This document shows positions 14,709 to 21,696 of a DNA stretch of 46,291 nucleotides, piece by piece (position 1 is the first letter of the stretch; each line of letters begins with the position of its first letter). Source of the DNA: a virus; IMG/VR virus record IMGVR_UViG_3300045972_000110, positions 1 through 46,291 of that record; one strand, 5' to 3'. A program made the position numbers and the translations under genes. The notes under the pieces were generated by a model. It worked only from the letters and a program-made list of their open reading frames with translations, searched no databases and was not told where the DNA came from.

Positions 14709-16240
14709 GTAGAGAAGAGGTCGAGCAAATTCGACATGCGCTTGTCCTTGCCTTCCAGAATCTCGGCCACCAGTTCTTCGCGCGTGTCCTTTGCCGTGAC
14801 GATGATGTTCTCGGTCTTCTTGGTCTGACCCATGCGGGCCTGACGTTTGGAGCCTTGCTTGAACACCTCCAGGTCGTAGGTCGGGCCAGGCCAGATGGTG
14901 GCCGTGCCCTTGGTCAGCGTGAGGCCATGTGCTGCGCTCTTCGGGTGAGCGAAGATCGTGCAGTAGGCACCGGCCTGGTAGCGCTTCACGATGGCGTCGC
15001 GTTCAGCATCCTTCACGCTGCCATCAATGACAGCGAACGTGATGCCACGGCGCTCGGCCTCGGAGACCAGCAGATCGCGCTGGTGCTTCCAGTAGAAAAA
15101 GCACAGGCTATGCTTGCGCGCTTCGATCAGGTCCAGGATCATGTCGTAGCGATCCGTGTCGATCACGTGGTACTTGTTCTCCGACTCGTACACCGCGCCG
15201 GAGGCAACCTGGAGCAGCTTCTGTGCGAGCACGCCAGCATGCTGGGCAGTGATGCTGGCCTTGGGCACGAGCTTCTGGCCACGCAAGCGGGCCAGGGCGC
15301 GCACCTCGGGCGGGCCGTAGATCGTGAGCATGCAGGTCTCCAGCATCTCGTCGTACGCCTTGCGGTGGCGCGGGTTCAGCTCGAAGGGCACCTGGTACTG
15401 GTGCGTGGGCGGGATGTCCACACAGTCCTCGAAGTTGTGGCGGATCACGATGTCGCTGAGCAGGCCGAACACAGCCTCTTCAGCGCCATCACGGTCGGTC
15501 CACTGGATGGCCTTCTCGTTCTGGCCCACTTGCTTCGGTATGCACACCGTGTTGCGGAACGCATAGAACGAGGGGCCAAGGCGCTTGCCCTGGTCCAGGA
15601 TGTAGACCTGGTGCCACACGTCGGTGATGCCGTTGCTGGTGGGCGTGCCCGTCATGCAGCAGCGGTACTTGAAGTGCTTGGCAATCTTGGCCGCAGCCTT
15701 GGAGCGCTGCGATGAGTGGTGTTTGTAGGCCGTGCTCTCGTCGACCACCAGCTCACTGAAGCGTTCGAAGAACTTGGGCTTCTGCTTGGCCAGCCACTTC
15801 ACCGCGTCGATGTTGGTGACGTAGACATCAGCCTGCTGGGCGAACACCTCTTCGTGTTTGCCTGCTGTGCTTACTGCCACCGTGAGGCTTGGGGCGAACT
15901 TCTTGATGTCGTTCATCCAGACCGAACGCAGTAAAGATTTCGGCGCGAGCACGAGCATAGATCGCCCAGGCGTCGAGGCGGTCGCTGTGACGCGCTTTGA
16001 GCTGCGGCCACTCGTCGATGACGATGCGCCCCGTAGTCGTGCCTCGAAGGCTTTGATCCGTACATACGTCTTCCCCGTACCAGGGTCCGAGCAGTCGAAG
16101 ACTATGTCGGTTTTCTCGTTGTGCTTGAGCGACTTGATCTGATGCGCGAAGGGCTTGATTTCGACGGGACTGGCTTTGGAGAGTTTGTTCTGCTTCGAAG
16201 CGCCGCGCAAGGCTGAGTGCGTCGGGGTAGATGCGGCCAC
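14702..16240 (-). CDS. SNF2/SF2-family DNA helicase
   Basis: A DNA-dependent ATPase/translocase of superfamily 2, frequent in phage replication regions. The Q-motif region IKPFAHQ leads to Walker A DPGTGKT (K57), motif II DEST (167-170, in place of DEAH), motif III MTGTPTSNG, and the C-terminal RecA fold with FFYWKHQRDLL, IDGSVKDAERDAIV and motif VI-like KQGSKRQARMGQ. GTG start with AAAGGA upstream. An internal ALARLRGQKL (315-324) happens to resemble the C-terminal tag of the small proteins. Confidence 0.9.
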   Translation of the reverse strand: MAASTPTHSALRGASKQNKLSKASPVEIKPFAHQIKSLKHNEKTDIVFDCSDPGTGKTYVRIKAFEARLRGASSSTSGRSSKRVTATASTPGRSMLVLAPKSLLRSVWMNDIKKFAPSLTVAVSTAGKHEEVFAQQADVYVTNIDAVKWLAKQKPKFFERFSELVVDESTAYKHHSSQRSKAAAKIAKHFKYRCCMTGTPTSNGITDVWHQVYILDQGKRLGPSFYAFRNTVCIPKQVGQNEKAIQWTDRDGAEEAVFGLLSDIVIRHNFEDCVDIPPTHQYQVPFELNPRHRKAYDEMLETCMLTIYGPPEVRALARLRGQKLVPKASITAQHAGVLAQKLLQVASGAVYESENKYHVIDTDRYDMILDLIEARKHSLCFFYWKHQRDLLVSEAERRGITFAVIDGSVKDAERDAIVKRYQAGAYCTIFAHPKSAAHGLTLTKGTATIWPGPTYDLEVFKQGSKRQARMGQTKKTENIIVTAKDTREELVAEILEGKDKRMSNLLDLFSTL

Positions 16241-16331
16241 GGAGTCGTTCCTTTGCTTGATGTTGGAGAATTCGTTCGTCCCACTTCTTGAGCAGGTAGC
16301 GCTCCTGAGAGCGCCGCTGAGATGCGTTCAT
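15828..16331 (-). CDS. doubtful ORF overlapping the helicase start
   Basis: This ORF begins by ATGA overlap with the homing endonuclease stop. It encodes a protein-like basic start (MNASQRRSQERYLLKKWDER) ending at about residue 32 in KERLRG. It then runs out of frame over the first 400 bp of the helicase gene, where it is probably not meaningful. It may be a short leader gene, or an N-terminal extension of the helicase separated by a frameshift. Low confidence. Confidence 0.25.
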   Translation of the reverse strand: MNASQRRSQERYLLKKWDERILQHQAKERLRGRIYPDALSLARRFEAEQTLQSQSRRNQALRASDQVAQAQRENRHSLRLLGPWYGEDVCTDQSLRGTTTGRIVIDEWPQLKARHSDRLDAWAIYARARAEIFTAFGLDERHQEVRPKPHGGSKHSRQTRRGVRPAG

Positions 16332-16954
16332 CTACGTTTCTTTCGAACGGGGGTTGTGAGAGCACGTTCATCGGACCAGCCTGCGGCTTTGCGCTCGTAC
16401 AGGATGTAGCGAGTGAATCCAAGTTCCTCAGCCCACTGCATTGCGGTCTGTGTCCTTCCCATGAAAGTCATGAGGACGTTCGTACGCTTGTTGTTCGCTT
16501 GCTCTGTGTAAGTGGCCCAGTAGCAATTGCTTTTGCTATACCCGAGTGAGTTGTTTTCACGTTCAAGCGTTAGACGTGGTTCAGGGGCACCCATATCTGT
16601 CAGAAATTTCTCAAACTTCATCCACTCGCCACACACCGTGATGCCACGGGCACCGTAGTGTTTGTAGGCTATGTTTTTCGGGTTGTAACAGCGGTGAAGC
16701 ATCCCGCGCCATATCCTGTAGACGCGGGTGTAGGACATGCCGTGGCTCTTGTTCACTTCCGCCGCCCGCTGTGAGGCCATAGCAGAGTGCAAACATCCAC
16801 AAGACTTAGTCTTCCCACTAATCAGGTGATTGTTCAGAGAGACATGTACGTTTCCGCACTCGCAGAGACATGCCACGTACCCATCCAGCAGCTCAGCTTT
16901 AACAGTGAGCCTGCCGAACACATCGCCGACGAACACAGATTGCGGGCGCGGCAT
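16328..16954 (-). CDS. HNH/AP2-type phage homing endonuclease-like protein, copy 2
   Basis: A 208-residue relative of the 5995-6396 protein, starting on a TAATG overlap. The N-terminal region has a zinc-ribbon pattern CLCECGNVHV...SGKTKSCGCLH. The conserved block follows: IWRGMLHRCYNP, HYGARGITVC, FLTDMGAPEP, LERENNSLGYSKSNCYWATY and TEQANN. The C-terminal QWAEELGFTR helix matches the C-terminal module of copy 1. It lies between the Fe-S nuclease and helicase genes as a free-standing insertion. Confidence 0.82.
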   Translation of the reverse strand: MPRPQSVFVGDVFGRLTVKAELLDGYVACLCECGNVHVSLNNHLISGKTKSCGCLHSAMASQRAAEVNKSHGMSYTRVYRIWRGMLHRCYNPKNIAYKHYGARGITVCGEWMKFEKFLTDMGAPEPRLTLERENNSLGYSKSNCYWATYTEQANNKRTNVLMTFMGRTQTAMQWAEELGFTRYILYERKAAGWSDERALTTPVRKKRR

Positions 16955-17649
16955 TACACGCCCACTGTGCAATGTTCAGTGTTCTTGTAACTGCACCATT
17001 GACAGCTCCAGCGGTTCGGGTTGGGCGGGAACACCTCACACGTGGTGATGGCGACGCCGCGCATGTTGAAGGACTGCTTGAAGCGCAGGCTCTGCGAGCG
17101 GGTGAAGGTCACCGAGGTGACTTCGTTCTGGTCGATGTACCAGGCTTCAGCCGTGATCTTTTCCAGCTTGGGGTAGCGCAGGAATGCGACCAGCGCATAG
17201 AGCTGCAACTGCTCAGCGTGCTTGACCTCGTTGCCGTACTTGCGACCACTCTTGTAGTCGATCACGATGGCATGGGTCGGGTCGATGGTGACCATCACGT
17301 CGAGCTTGAGGCGCAGCCACGCCTTCTTCCACTCGGCGATCTCCCAGTCCTTGTCCATACCCCACTCACCCTCCAGGGACACCATGCCCAAGGAGTAGAA
17401 GTGGCGCAGCATGTCGATGCGAAAGCCGAAGAACTTATCGGCCTCGGGACAGAGCGCGTCGTGGTCGCCACGGACATAGCCCTCGCAGTTGTCGTGAATC
17501 CGCGTGCCGCGATCATTCGCAAACTCGGTCTGACCGGGCTTGAGGACGCGTTCGGGTTCGGGGATTTTCTGGTCATGCTTCAACCAGAACATGTGTTTGC
17601 ACTTTGCGAAGTCGGTGTCCTTCGAATGGCTCCATGAGGTAACGCTCAT
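16954..17649 (-). CDS. RecB/Cas4-like PD-(D/E)xK nuclease with Fe-S cluster motif
   Basis: A 231-residue exonuclease-type protein of the PDDEXK_1 family. Cys17 in FAKCKHMFW and the C-terminal trio Cys216, Cys219 and Cys227 (SCQWCSYKNTEHC) form the four-cysteine set that holds a 4Fe-4S cluster in AddB and Cas4. The catalytic core is His52 in RIHDN, Glu95, Asp117 (LKLDVMV) and D131-Y-K133. The QLQLYA motif follows. It likely resects DNA ends during replication or recombination. No cas genes are nearby. An 18-bp motif lies 7 bp upstream. Confidence 0.9.
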   Translation of the reverse strand: MSVTSWSHSKDTDFAKCKHMFWLKHDQKIPEPERVLKPGQTEFANDRGTRIHDNCEGYVRGDHDALCPEADKFFGFRIDMLRHFYSLGMVSLEGEWGMDKDWEIAEWKKAWLRLKLDVMVTIDPTHAIVIDYKSGRKYGNEVKHAEQLQLYALVAFLRYPKLEKITAEAWYIDQNEVTSVTFTRSQSLRFKQSFNMRGVAITTCEVFPPNPNRWSCQWCSYKNTEHCTVGV

Positions 17650-17656
17650 ATCTTCT

Positions 17657-17674
17657 TTCGATCTAATTTAGAGC
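17657..17674 (-). promoter_or_regulatory. 18-bp dispersed motif, copy 5
   Basis: The leftward strand reads GCTCTAAATTAGATCGAA, 7 bp before the nuclease ATG. Its TAA is the stop of the 17668-18099 gene. The inner TCTAAATTAGA is an almost perfect palindrome. Confidence 0.55.
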
Positions 17675-18099
17675 TTCGATCTTATATCATTCTCAAGATC
17701 GACGGAATAATCCGAGCTGATGGACTGGACTAGGGAGGCGAGTTCCCACGGACTGTCACCGAAAGTTTTCTCTTCGATGTCAGTGTTTTCTTCGCCGATG
17801 CGAATGAAGATGCCTGACGAAGTGGAGGCGGTCTCGTTGCCAGCAAAGTGCTTCCAGAGTTGCATGATCCGGTCCACATCAGGGTAACCGTCGTACCACT
17901 TCCAGTGCGAGGCCACAAAGCAGAGCGTGAGAACATTGCCAGTCTCGTTCTTGGTGATGGACATGTGCTCTACGCACGGGTCCTTGTCGGAAGAGTCGGG
18001 GGCGACCCACGGGTTCTTCAGTCGGAACGCAGCCCAGGTCGTGAGGAGTTCCTCCTCTGGGCCTTGAATGGTCATCTGTACATCGCTGCGGTAGCCCAT
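17668..18099 (-). CDS. conserved phage protein, MGYRSDV family
   Basis: A 143-residue protein beginning MGYRSDVQMTIQG, the hallmark start of a widespread phage family of unknown function. An aromatic FVASHWKWYDGYPDVDRI segment and an acidic C-terminus follow. AAAGGTG ribosome site; three bases downstream of the VWA-metallopeptidase gene. Function unknown. Confidence 0.75.
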   Translation of the reverse strand: MGYRSDVQMTIQGPEEELLTTWAAFRLKNPWVAPDSSDKDPCVEHMSITKNETGNVLTLCFVASHWKWYDGYPDVDRIMQLWKHFAGNETASTSSGIFIRIGEENTDIEEKTFGDSPWELASLVQSISSDYSVDLENDIRSKL

Positions 18100-18102
18100 G
18101 AT

Positions 18103-19212
18103 TTACACCTTTATCCGCACGTGTTCGCCCCAAGGCGGCACCACGTCAGTCGTCATGCACCACAGCACCGGATAGTCGGGCTGCTCCTCTGGGAACGTGC
18201 CGTAGCCGTCGGTCAGATAGATGAACGCGGCGGGCTTGATGTCACGCTTCTCCAGCCAGCGGAAGGGCGGGCGGAAGTCGGTGCCACCGGTCTCAATGGA
18301 CTTGAACGTGGGCGGCTCGCCACCCTGCTCGTACTCGTCCACCTTGGAGATGTGCGAGTGGCAGTAGATGTTGATCAGCTTCTCGGGGTGGGTCGCCTCG
18401 TAAGCGGCCAGCACCTCGCCGCCGAACGCAGCCAGGGTCGGGCCGTCCACAGAACCAGATTCGTCGATGCCGGTGGCCAGGATGCCCATGCTCTCACTGT
18501 GCAGCGAGGGCAGGCAGTAGCCGTAGGGCACGTACTTCTTGTTCAGGCGTGACCAGGAGTAGTCGTTGCGGCTGATCTCGGTGATGAAGCGCTGGAGCAC
18601 CTGTTGCCAGGGCACTTGCGGCTCTTCGATCTCTTCCATGAAGCGTTTCATGCCTGCGGGCATCTTGCCCAGAGCCTTGGCACCGGCCACGGCCTGCTGC
18701 ACGTTGATCTTCCATTCCAGGTCGATCTCGGCAGCTTCACCGGCAGAGTGCGCGCCGTCGAGCACTTCGTCGAAGGAGGGCGGGGGCTGCTTCTTGTTCC
18801 GCTGCTGCTCTTGCATCAGGATGTCGTAGATGTGCTCGGTGGACATGCCCACGAAGCGATCTTCGAAGAGCCAGCCTTCGCCCAGCTTGAAGCCAGCTTC
18901 CCTGATCACAGGGTTGATCATGTAGTCGCCAGCCGCGTTCCAGGTAGCAGGGTCACGGCCACCACGACGGATGAAGTGCTCGGAGACGCAGTGCATGATC
19001 TCGTGGATGAATGCCGACTGCGTAAGCGCGGGCGTGAGCTTCTGGAGTACGAAGTCCGGGTTGTAGAAGATGTGCTTGCCGTCCACAGCCAAGGTGGGGA
19101 TGTCCGTCTTCTCGACCAGCTTCAGGTGCATGGCCAAGCGGCCAAAGAAGTAGTGATCCAGCAGCAGGCCGATGCGAGCTGCGATCAGTTGGTCATGCGC
19201 TTTCTTGTTCAT
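18103..19212 (-). CDS. VWA-like putative metallopeptidase (DUF2201-type)
   Basis: A 369-residue protein combining two parts. The N-terminal half has a zinc-protease site FIHEIMH (H70-E-x-x-H74) and DPATWNAAGDYMIN, typical of the DUF2201_N putative metallopeptidases. The C-terminal half is a von Willebrand factor A-like domain with MIDAS residues D250-E-S-G-S254, T311 in GGTDF and D335 in YLTDG. Such proteins act with MoxR-type AAA+ ATPases, and one is encoded 2.5 kb upstream at 21671-22684. The start overlaps the upstream gene by 20 bp with GGGAG before it. Confidence 0.88.
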   Translation of the reverse strand: MNKKAHDQLIAARIGLLLDHYFFGRLAMHLKLVEKTDIPTLAVDGKHIFYNPDFVLQKLTPALTQSAFIHEIMHCVSEHFIRRGGRDPATWNAAGDYMINPVIREAGFKLGEGWLFEDRFVGMSTEHIYDILMQEQQRNKKQPPPSFDEVLDGAHSAGEAAEIDLEWKINVQQAVAGAKALGKMPAGMKRFMEEIEEPQVPWQQVLQRFITEISRNDYSWSRLNKKYVPYGYCLPSLHSESMGILATGIDESGSVDGPTLAAFGGEVLAAYEATHPEKLINIYCHSHISKVDEYEQGGEPPTFKSIETGGTDFRPPFRWLEKRDIKPAAFIYLTDGYGTFPEEQPDYPVLWCMTTDVVPPWGEHVRIKV

Positions 19213-19807
19213 TCAGTTCTCCCTCAAGTAAATCGTTGGCTATCAAGTTTTCGAGAACGGTCTCGTCGCTGGTGAGGTGGTCGTTCTCCTCCTCCAGCTT
19301 GGTGTACAGGTCGCAGCACAGGTCCTTGACCTTCTTCTCTGTGGCTTCGACGAACTTCACCCATTCGTTCTCGGCATCACGTATCTCGGACTCGCGGGCG
19401 TGCCAGCGCAGTGGTTCGTCTCTGCGGTCGAACTCGTTGCGCACATCGAAGTATTCGCTGAACTCCAGCGTCTCCGCGTGGCAGTAGTTGCCGCGTGAAT
19501 ACCAGCGCAGGGACCGGTCGGTGTACGCAGCCTTGAGCAGCACCGGGAAGTCTTTCGCCGCCCTGGTGAAGTCGGCCACGTACCCTTCGAAGCAGGCACC
19601 ATCTCCTTGGCTGCAAAAGCCGCTGAAGAATATCGACGGGCGACCATGGTTCACGTTGACGCCGTAGCCAGCTTCGATCAGGTCGTATTGGAACTGCTCG
19701 TAGACGTTGTCCCACCAGTGGTCTTCCATTTCAACAGGCCGGTGCTTGTCGAGGATCGCCTGCTGCTCGGTCTTGCTCAGCGCTTCGAAGCGTTCTTTAA
19801 GTTCCAC
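19193..19807 (-). CDS. conserved phage protein with SGF-SQGDGACFEG motif
   Basis: A 204-residue acidic protein. Helix LSKTEQQAILDKHR is followed by HWWDNVYEQF and the signature IFFSGFCSQGDGACFEGYV found in a very common phage family. That family is sometimes annotated as an antitoxin of a stability system, but without good evidence. GTG start at 19807, overlapping the end of the upstream gene, whose RRLRGT codons supply the AGGAGG ribosome site. Confidence 0.75.
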   Translation of the reverse strand: MELKERFEALSKTEQQAILDKHRPVEMEDHWWDNVYEQFQYDLIEAGYGVNVNHGRPSIFFSGFCSQGDGACFEGYVADFTRAAKDFPVLLKAAYTDRSLRWYSRGNYCHAETLEFSEYFDVRNEFDRRDEPLRWHARESEIRDAENEWVKFVEATEKKVKDLCCDLYTKLEEENDHLTSDETVLENLIANDLLEGELNEQESA

Positions 19808-20033
19808 GGAGCCTCCTCAGTGCGATGGGTTCAACCACCCAGTCTTCAGCTTCCTGCGCAGTGAGGAAGAATGCGGTCTGGTCGTACGCGGTGTGCGTTG
19901 TGCCACGGATTGTGCGAACTGCGTCATACCCGTTACGGTTTAACGCCTCCACGTACTGACCACAATGCGTACCTCGGTACTGGAGATACTTGCCTTTGCC
20001 GTCGGCAGAGAAGCTCCAAATCAGGTCGGACAT
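19797..20033 (-). CDS. hypothetical protein with C-terminal LRG tag (78 aa)
   Basis: A 78-residue protein, beta-rich (KYLQYRGTHC, TAYDQTAFFLTAQEAEDW), ending IALRRLRGT. The last codons contain both the AGGAGG site and the GTG start of the next gene. This is the first-cluster member nearest the VWA gene. Function unknown; see the finding on the shared C-terminal tag. Confidence 0.65.
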   Translation of the reverse strand: MSDLIWSFSADGKGKYLQYRGTHCGQYVEALNRNGYDAVRTIRGTTHTAYDQTAFFLTAQEAEDWVVEPIALRRLRGT

Positions 20034-20854
20034 AGCGCCAGGATCGCTTCAGCCTCGGCCACCACGCGGCCCCGCGCCGTCGCAGAGTTGCGCAGGAGCT
20101 GCGGGTTCACGAGGAGGCCGGAGATGATGCGCTCACACACGGTGTGCATGGTGGGGTCGTCACTGACATTGAGGCCCGGCAGAAGTCGGCTGAGGTCGTC
20201 GAGGTTGTCGATGAGGGAGTCATGCACGACTACTTTCTTCGCAGTGAGTCGAGCGCAGACGCGACCCACGGCTTCACGAATTCGTACCCAAGCGTCTTTG
20301 ATGGCGGCGGCTTGCCGCTTAGCCACTCGGTCAGCAATTTCTTGTCGTATGCGCCCGCGCTCGACATCAGATACGTCCACTCGAAAATCGGCCCCGTCAG
20401 GCACGGGCATGATGTCGATCTCCACGTCGAACTTGCCGTACAGTTCAGAGGGGTCGGGATAGTCGTCGGGGTCGTACATCGTGCCCAGGCGCTGACGGGC
20501 CTCCTGGACCAGGCGCGAGCTATAGAGCTGCGCAAACTTGGAGACCATGCTGGCGTACTCCTGCTTCATCTTGCGCATCTCTGCGCTGTACTCAGCGAAG
20601 AGTTTGGAGGGCAGCATGCGCGCGCCGTTGTCCATCCACGGCAAGGTCATCTTGTAGTGGTAGGTGCGAATCTGCCCTGCATAGCTGGTGAGCGGGTCCA
20701 GGTGGACCTTGTCGATCAGCAGCTTGTTGTAACGCCCCGCGTCGCGGGCGTTGTGTTGGGCCTCGACCTCGGCCGAGACCTTCTTGTCTTGTTTGCGTGC
20801 TGTCCAGCAGCTCACGGAGAGCGTGACCAGCATCGCTTTGTCTTGCAGACTCAT
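20021..20854 (-). CDS. DUF3150-like protein of the MoxR/VWA cassette
   Basis: A 277-residue mostly helical protein. Motifs include LVTLSVSCWTARKQDKKVS near the start and PWMDNGARMLP then YSAEMRKMKQEYASMVSKF. These match my memory of DUF3150, a family found next to MoxR-like ATPases and VWA or CobT-like genes in phages and bacteria. It probably works with those two proteins, whose genes flank it here at 18103 and 21671. Molecular activity unknown. The ATG overlaps the upstream stop, and GAGAGGG is its ribosome site. Confidence 0.7.
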   Translation of the reverse strand: MSLQDKAMLVTLSVSCWTARKQDKKVSAEVEAQHNARDAGRYNKLLIDKVHLDPLTSYAGQIRTYHYKMTLPWMDNGARMLPSKLFAEYSAEMRKMKQEYASMVSKFAQLYSSRLVQEARQRLGTMYDPDDYPDPSELYGKFDVEIDIMPVPDGADFRVDVSDVERGRIRQEIADRVAKRQAAAIKDAWVRIREAVGRVCARLTAKKVVVHDSLIDNLDDLSRLLPGLNVSDDPTMHTVCERIISGLLVNPQLLRNSATARGRVVAEAEAILALCPT

Positions 20855-21057
20855 AGCTTCCCTCTCAGTCTTTCGATTGCAAATAATTCGTGGAGGTGAT
20901 CAAGCACCTTGCGAGATGCCAGGTCATCCTTCTTCATGAAGTACCTGTGGTTCAAGTTGTAGAGCTGCAACGCAGTTCCAACGCTCACGTTCCTGGCCTT
21001 GGCGATGATTTCCCAGTGCTTCACACCGAGTTCGTTCGGCTCCAAGAACTCAGCCAT
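20851..21057 (-). CDS. hypothetical helical protein with C-terminal LRG tag (68 aa)
   Basis: A 68-residue protein starting FLEPNELGVKHWEIIAKAR and ending HELFAIERLRGKL. The P-x-x-L start and the tagged end place it with the next three upstream genes as divergent paralogues. Its AGA-GGG codons form the ribosome site for the DUF3150-like gene. Function unknown. Confidence 0.65.
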   Translation of the reverse strand: MAEFLEPNELGVKHWEIIAKARNVSVGTALQLYNLNHRYFMKKDDLASRKVLDHLHELFAIERLRGKL

Positions 21058-21274
21058 GCTGACCTCGCAGTCGGGCCAACATCATTGCTTCGTCGCACTG
21101 CTCCATCCATGTGTTGCCCATCTGGTGCCTGTACCAATACGAATACCAGTCGCGCACTCTCTCAACACCCTTACCGAGGTTCGATCCCATATACAGGATT
21201 TCGAACTTCGTGTTGAGTGCCAACAAGTGCTGCTCAGTCAGCTCACTCGGATGGAGGTACTTTGTTGTGCTCAC
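21050..21274 (-). CDS. hypothetical helical protein with C-terminal LRG tag (74 aa)
   Basis: The GTG start at 21274 is chosen because GCGAGG lies at good spacing and a KYLHPSEL start then matches the neighbouring paralogue's KYLHPNNL. The aromatic segment RDWYSYWYRHQMGNTW is followed by the tag EAMMLARLRGQHG. A much longer upstream extension in the same frame is low-complexity and overlaps two other genes, so it is rejected. Confidence 0.65.
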   Translation of the reverse strand: MSTTKYLHPSELTEQHLLALNTKFEILYMGSNLGKGVERVRDWYSYWYRHQMGNTWMEQCDEAMMLARLRGQHG

Positions 21275-21488
21275 CGCGCAACCTCGCTTTGGAAAATGCA
21301 TCGTTGAACTCGTCGAGCCGCTGCACCACCCGCTTGCGGGCATGCAGTGGGTCGTTGTGCCAGGTCTCGTAGAACCAGCGATACCAGGACGCTGCCTGGT
21401 CTCTCTCCGCGCCGTGGTGTCCGAGGAGATCGGACACGATCTCTTCCTCCCACGGCTGGAGGTTATTTGGGTGTAGGTACTTGTCCAC
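21243..21488 (-). CDS. hypothetical helical protein with C-terminal LRG tag (81 aa)
   Basis: A paralogue of the 21050 gene: KYLHPNNLQPWEEEIV, then SWYRWFYETWHND, then tag NDAFSKARLRGEHN followed by seven further residues. The GTG start at 21488 lies within the CGT-GGA codons of the upstream gene's own tag. Only a weak ribosome site is seen, so it is probably translated by coupling. Confidence 0.6.
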   Translation of the reverse strand: MDKYLHPNNLQPWEEEIVSDLLGHHGAERDQAASWYRWFYETWHNDPLHARKRVVQRLDEFNDAFSKARLRGEHNKVPPSE

Positions 21489-21696
21489 GGATTCTTGCCA
21501 ATGCAAATGCGTTCACGGACCACTCCATGCGAGCGACGCTGATCGTCGAAGGGTTCACGTGGCGCACAGCGGCGCCATAGTGCAGCCGGTAGCTTTCGCT
21601 TCCAGCGTTGTACCTCTTGCGGTAGATCAGCGACTGCCAAGCCTGAAGGTCTTCAGGCTTGACCCACTCATCACACGAGGAGATTTCGGTTCTCAC
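21463..21696 (-). CDS. hypothetical helical protein with C-terminal LRG tag (77 aa)
   Basis: Most upstream of the four helical paralogues: EWVKPEDLQAWQSLI and a variable middle, ending NAFALARIRGQVPTPK. It starts at a GTG 26 bp inside the MoxR gene's 3' end. Leu is replaced by Ile in the tag. Function unknown. Confidence 0.6.
   Translation of the reverse strand: MRTEISSCDEWVKPEDLQAWQSLIYRKRYNAGSESYRLHYGAAVRHVNPSTISVARMEWSVNAFALARIRGQVPTPK

Noticed and set aside
14702-16240. Helicase internal ALARLRG (residues 315-321) as a member of the tag group
   Set aside because: It lies in the middle of a folded domain, not at a C-terminus; common residues make chance likely. The same applies to ALLRLRG inside the 11358-12116 protein.
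16954-17649. Cas4 as part of a phage CRISPR system
   Set aside because: The fold and Fe-S cysteines match, but no other cas gene or repeat array is present; stand-alone RecB/Cas4-like nucleases are common in phages.
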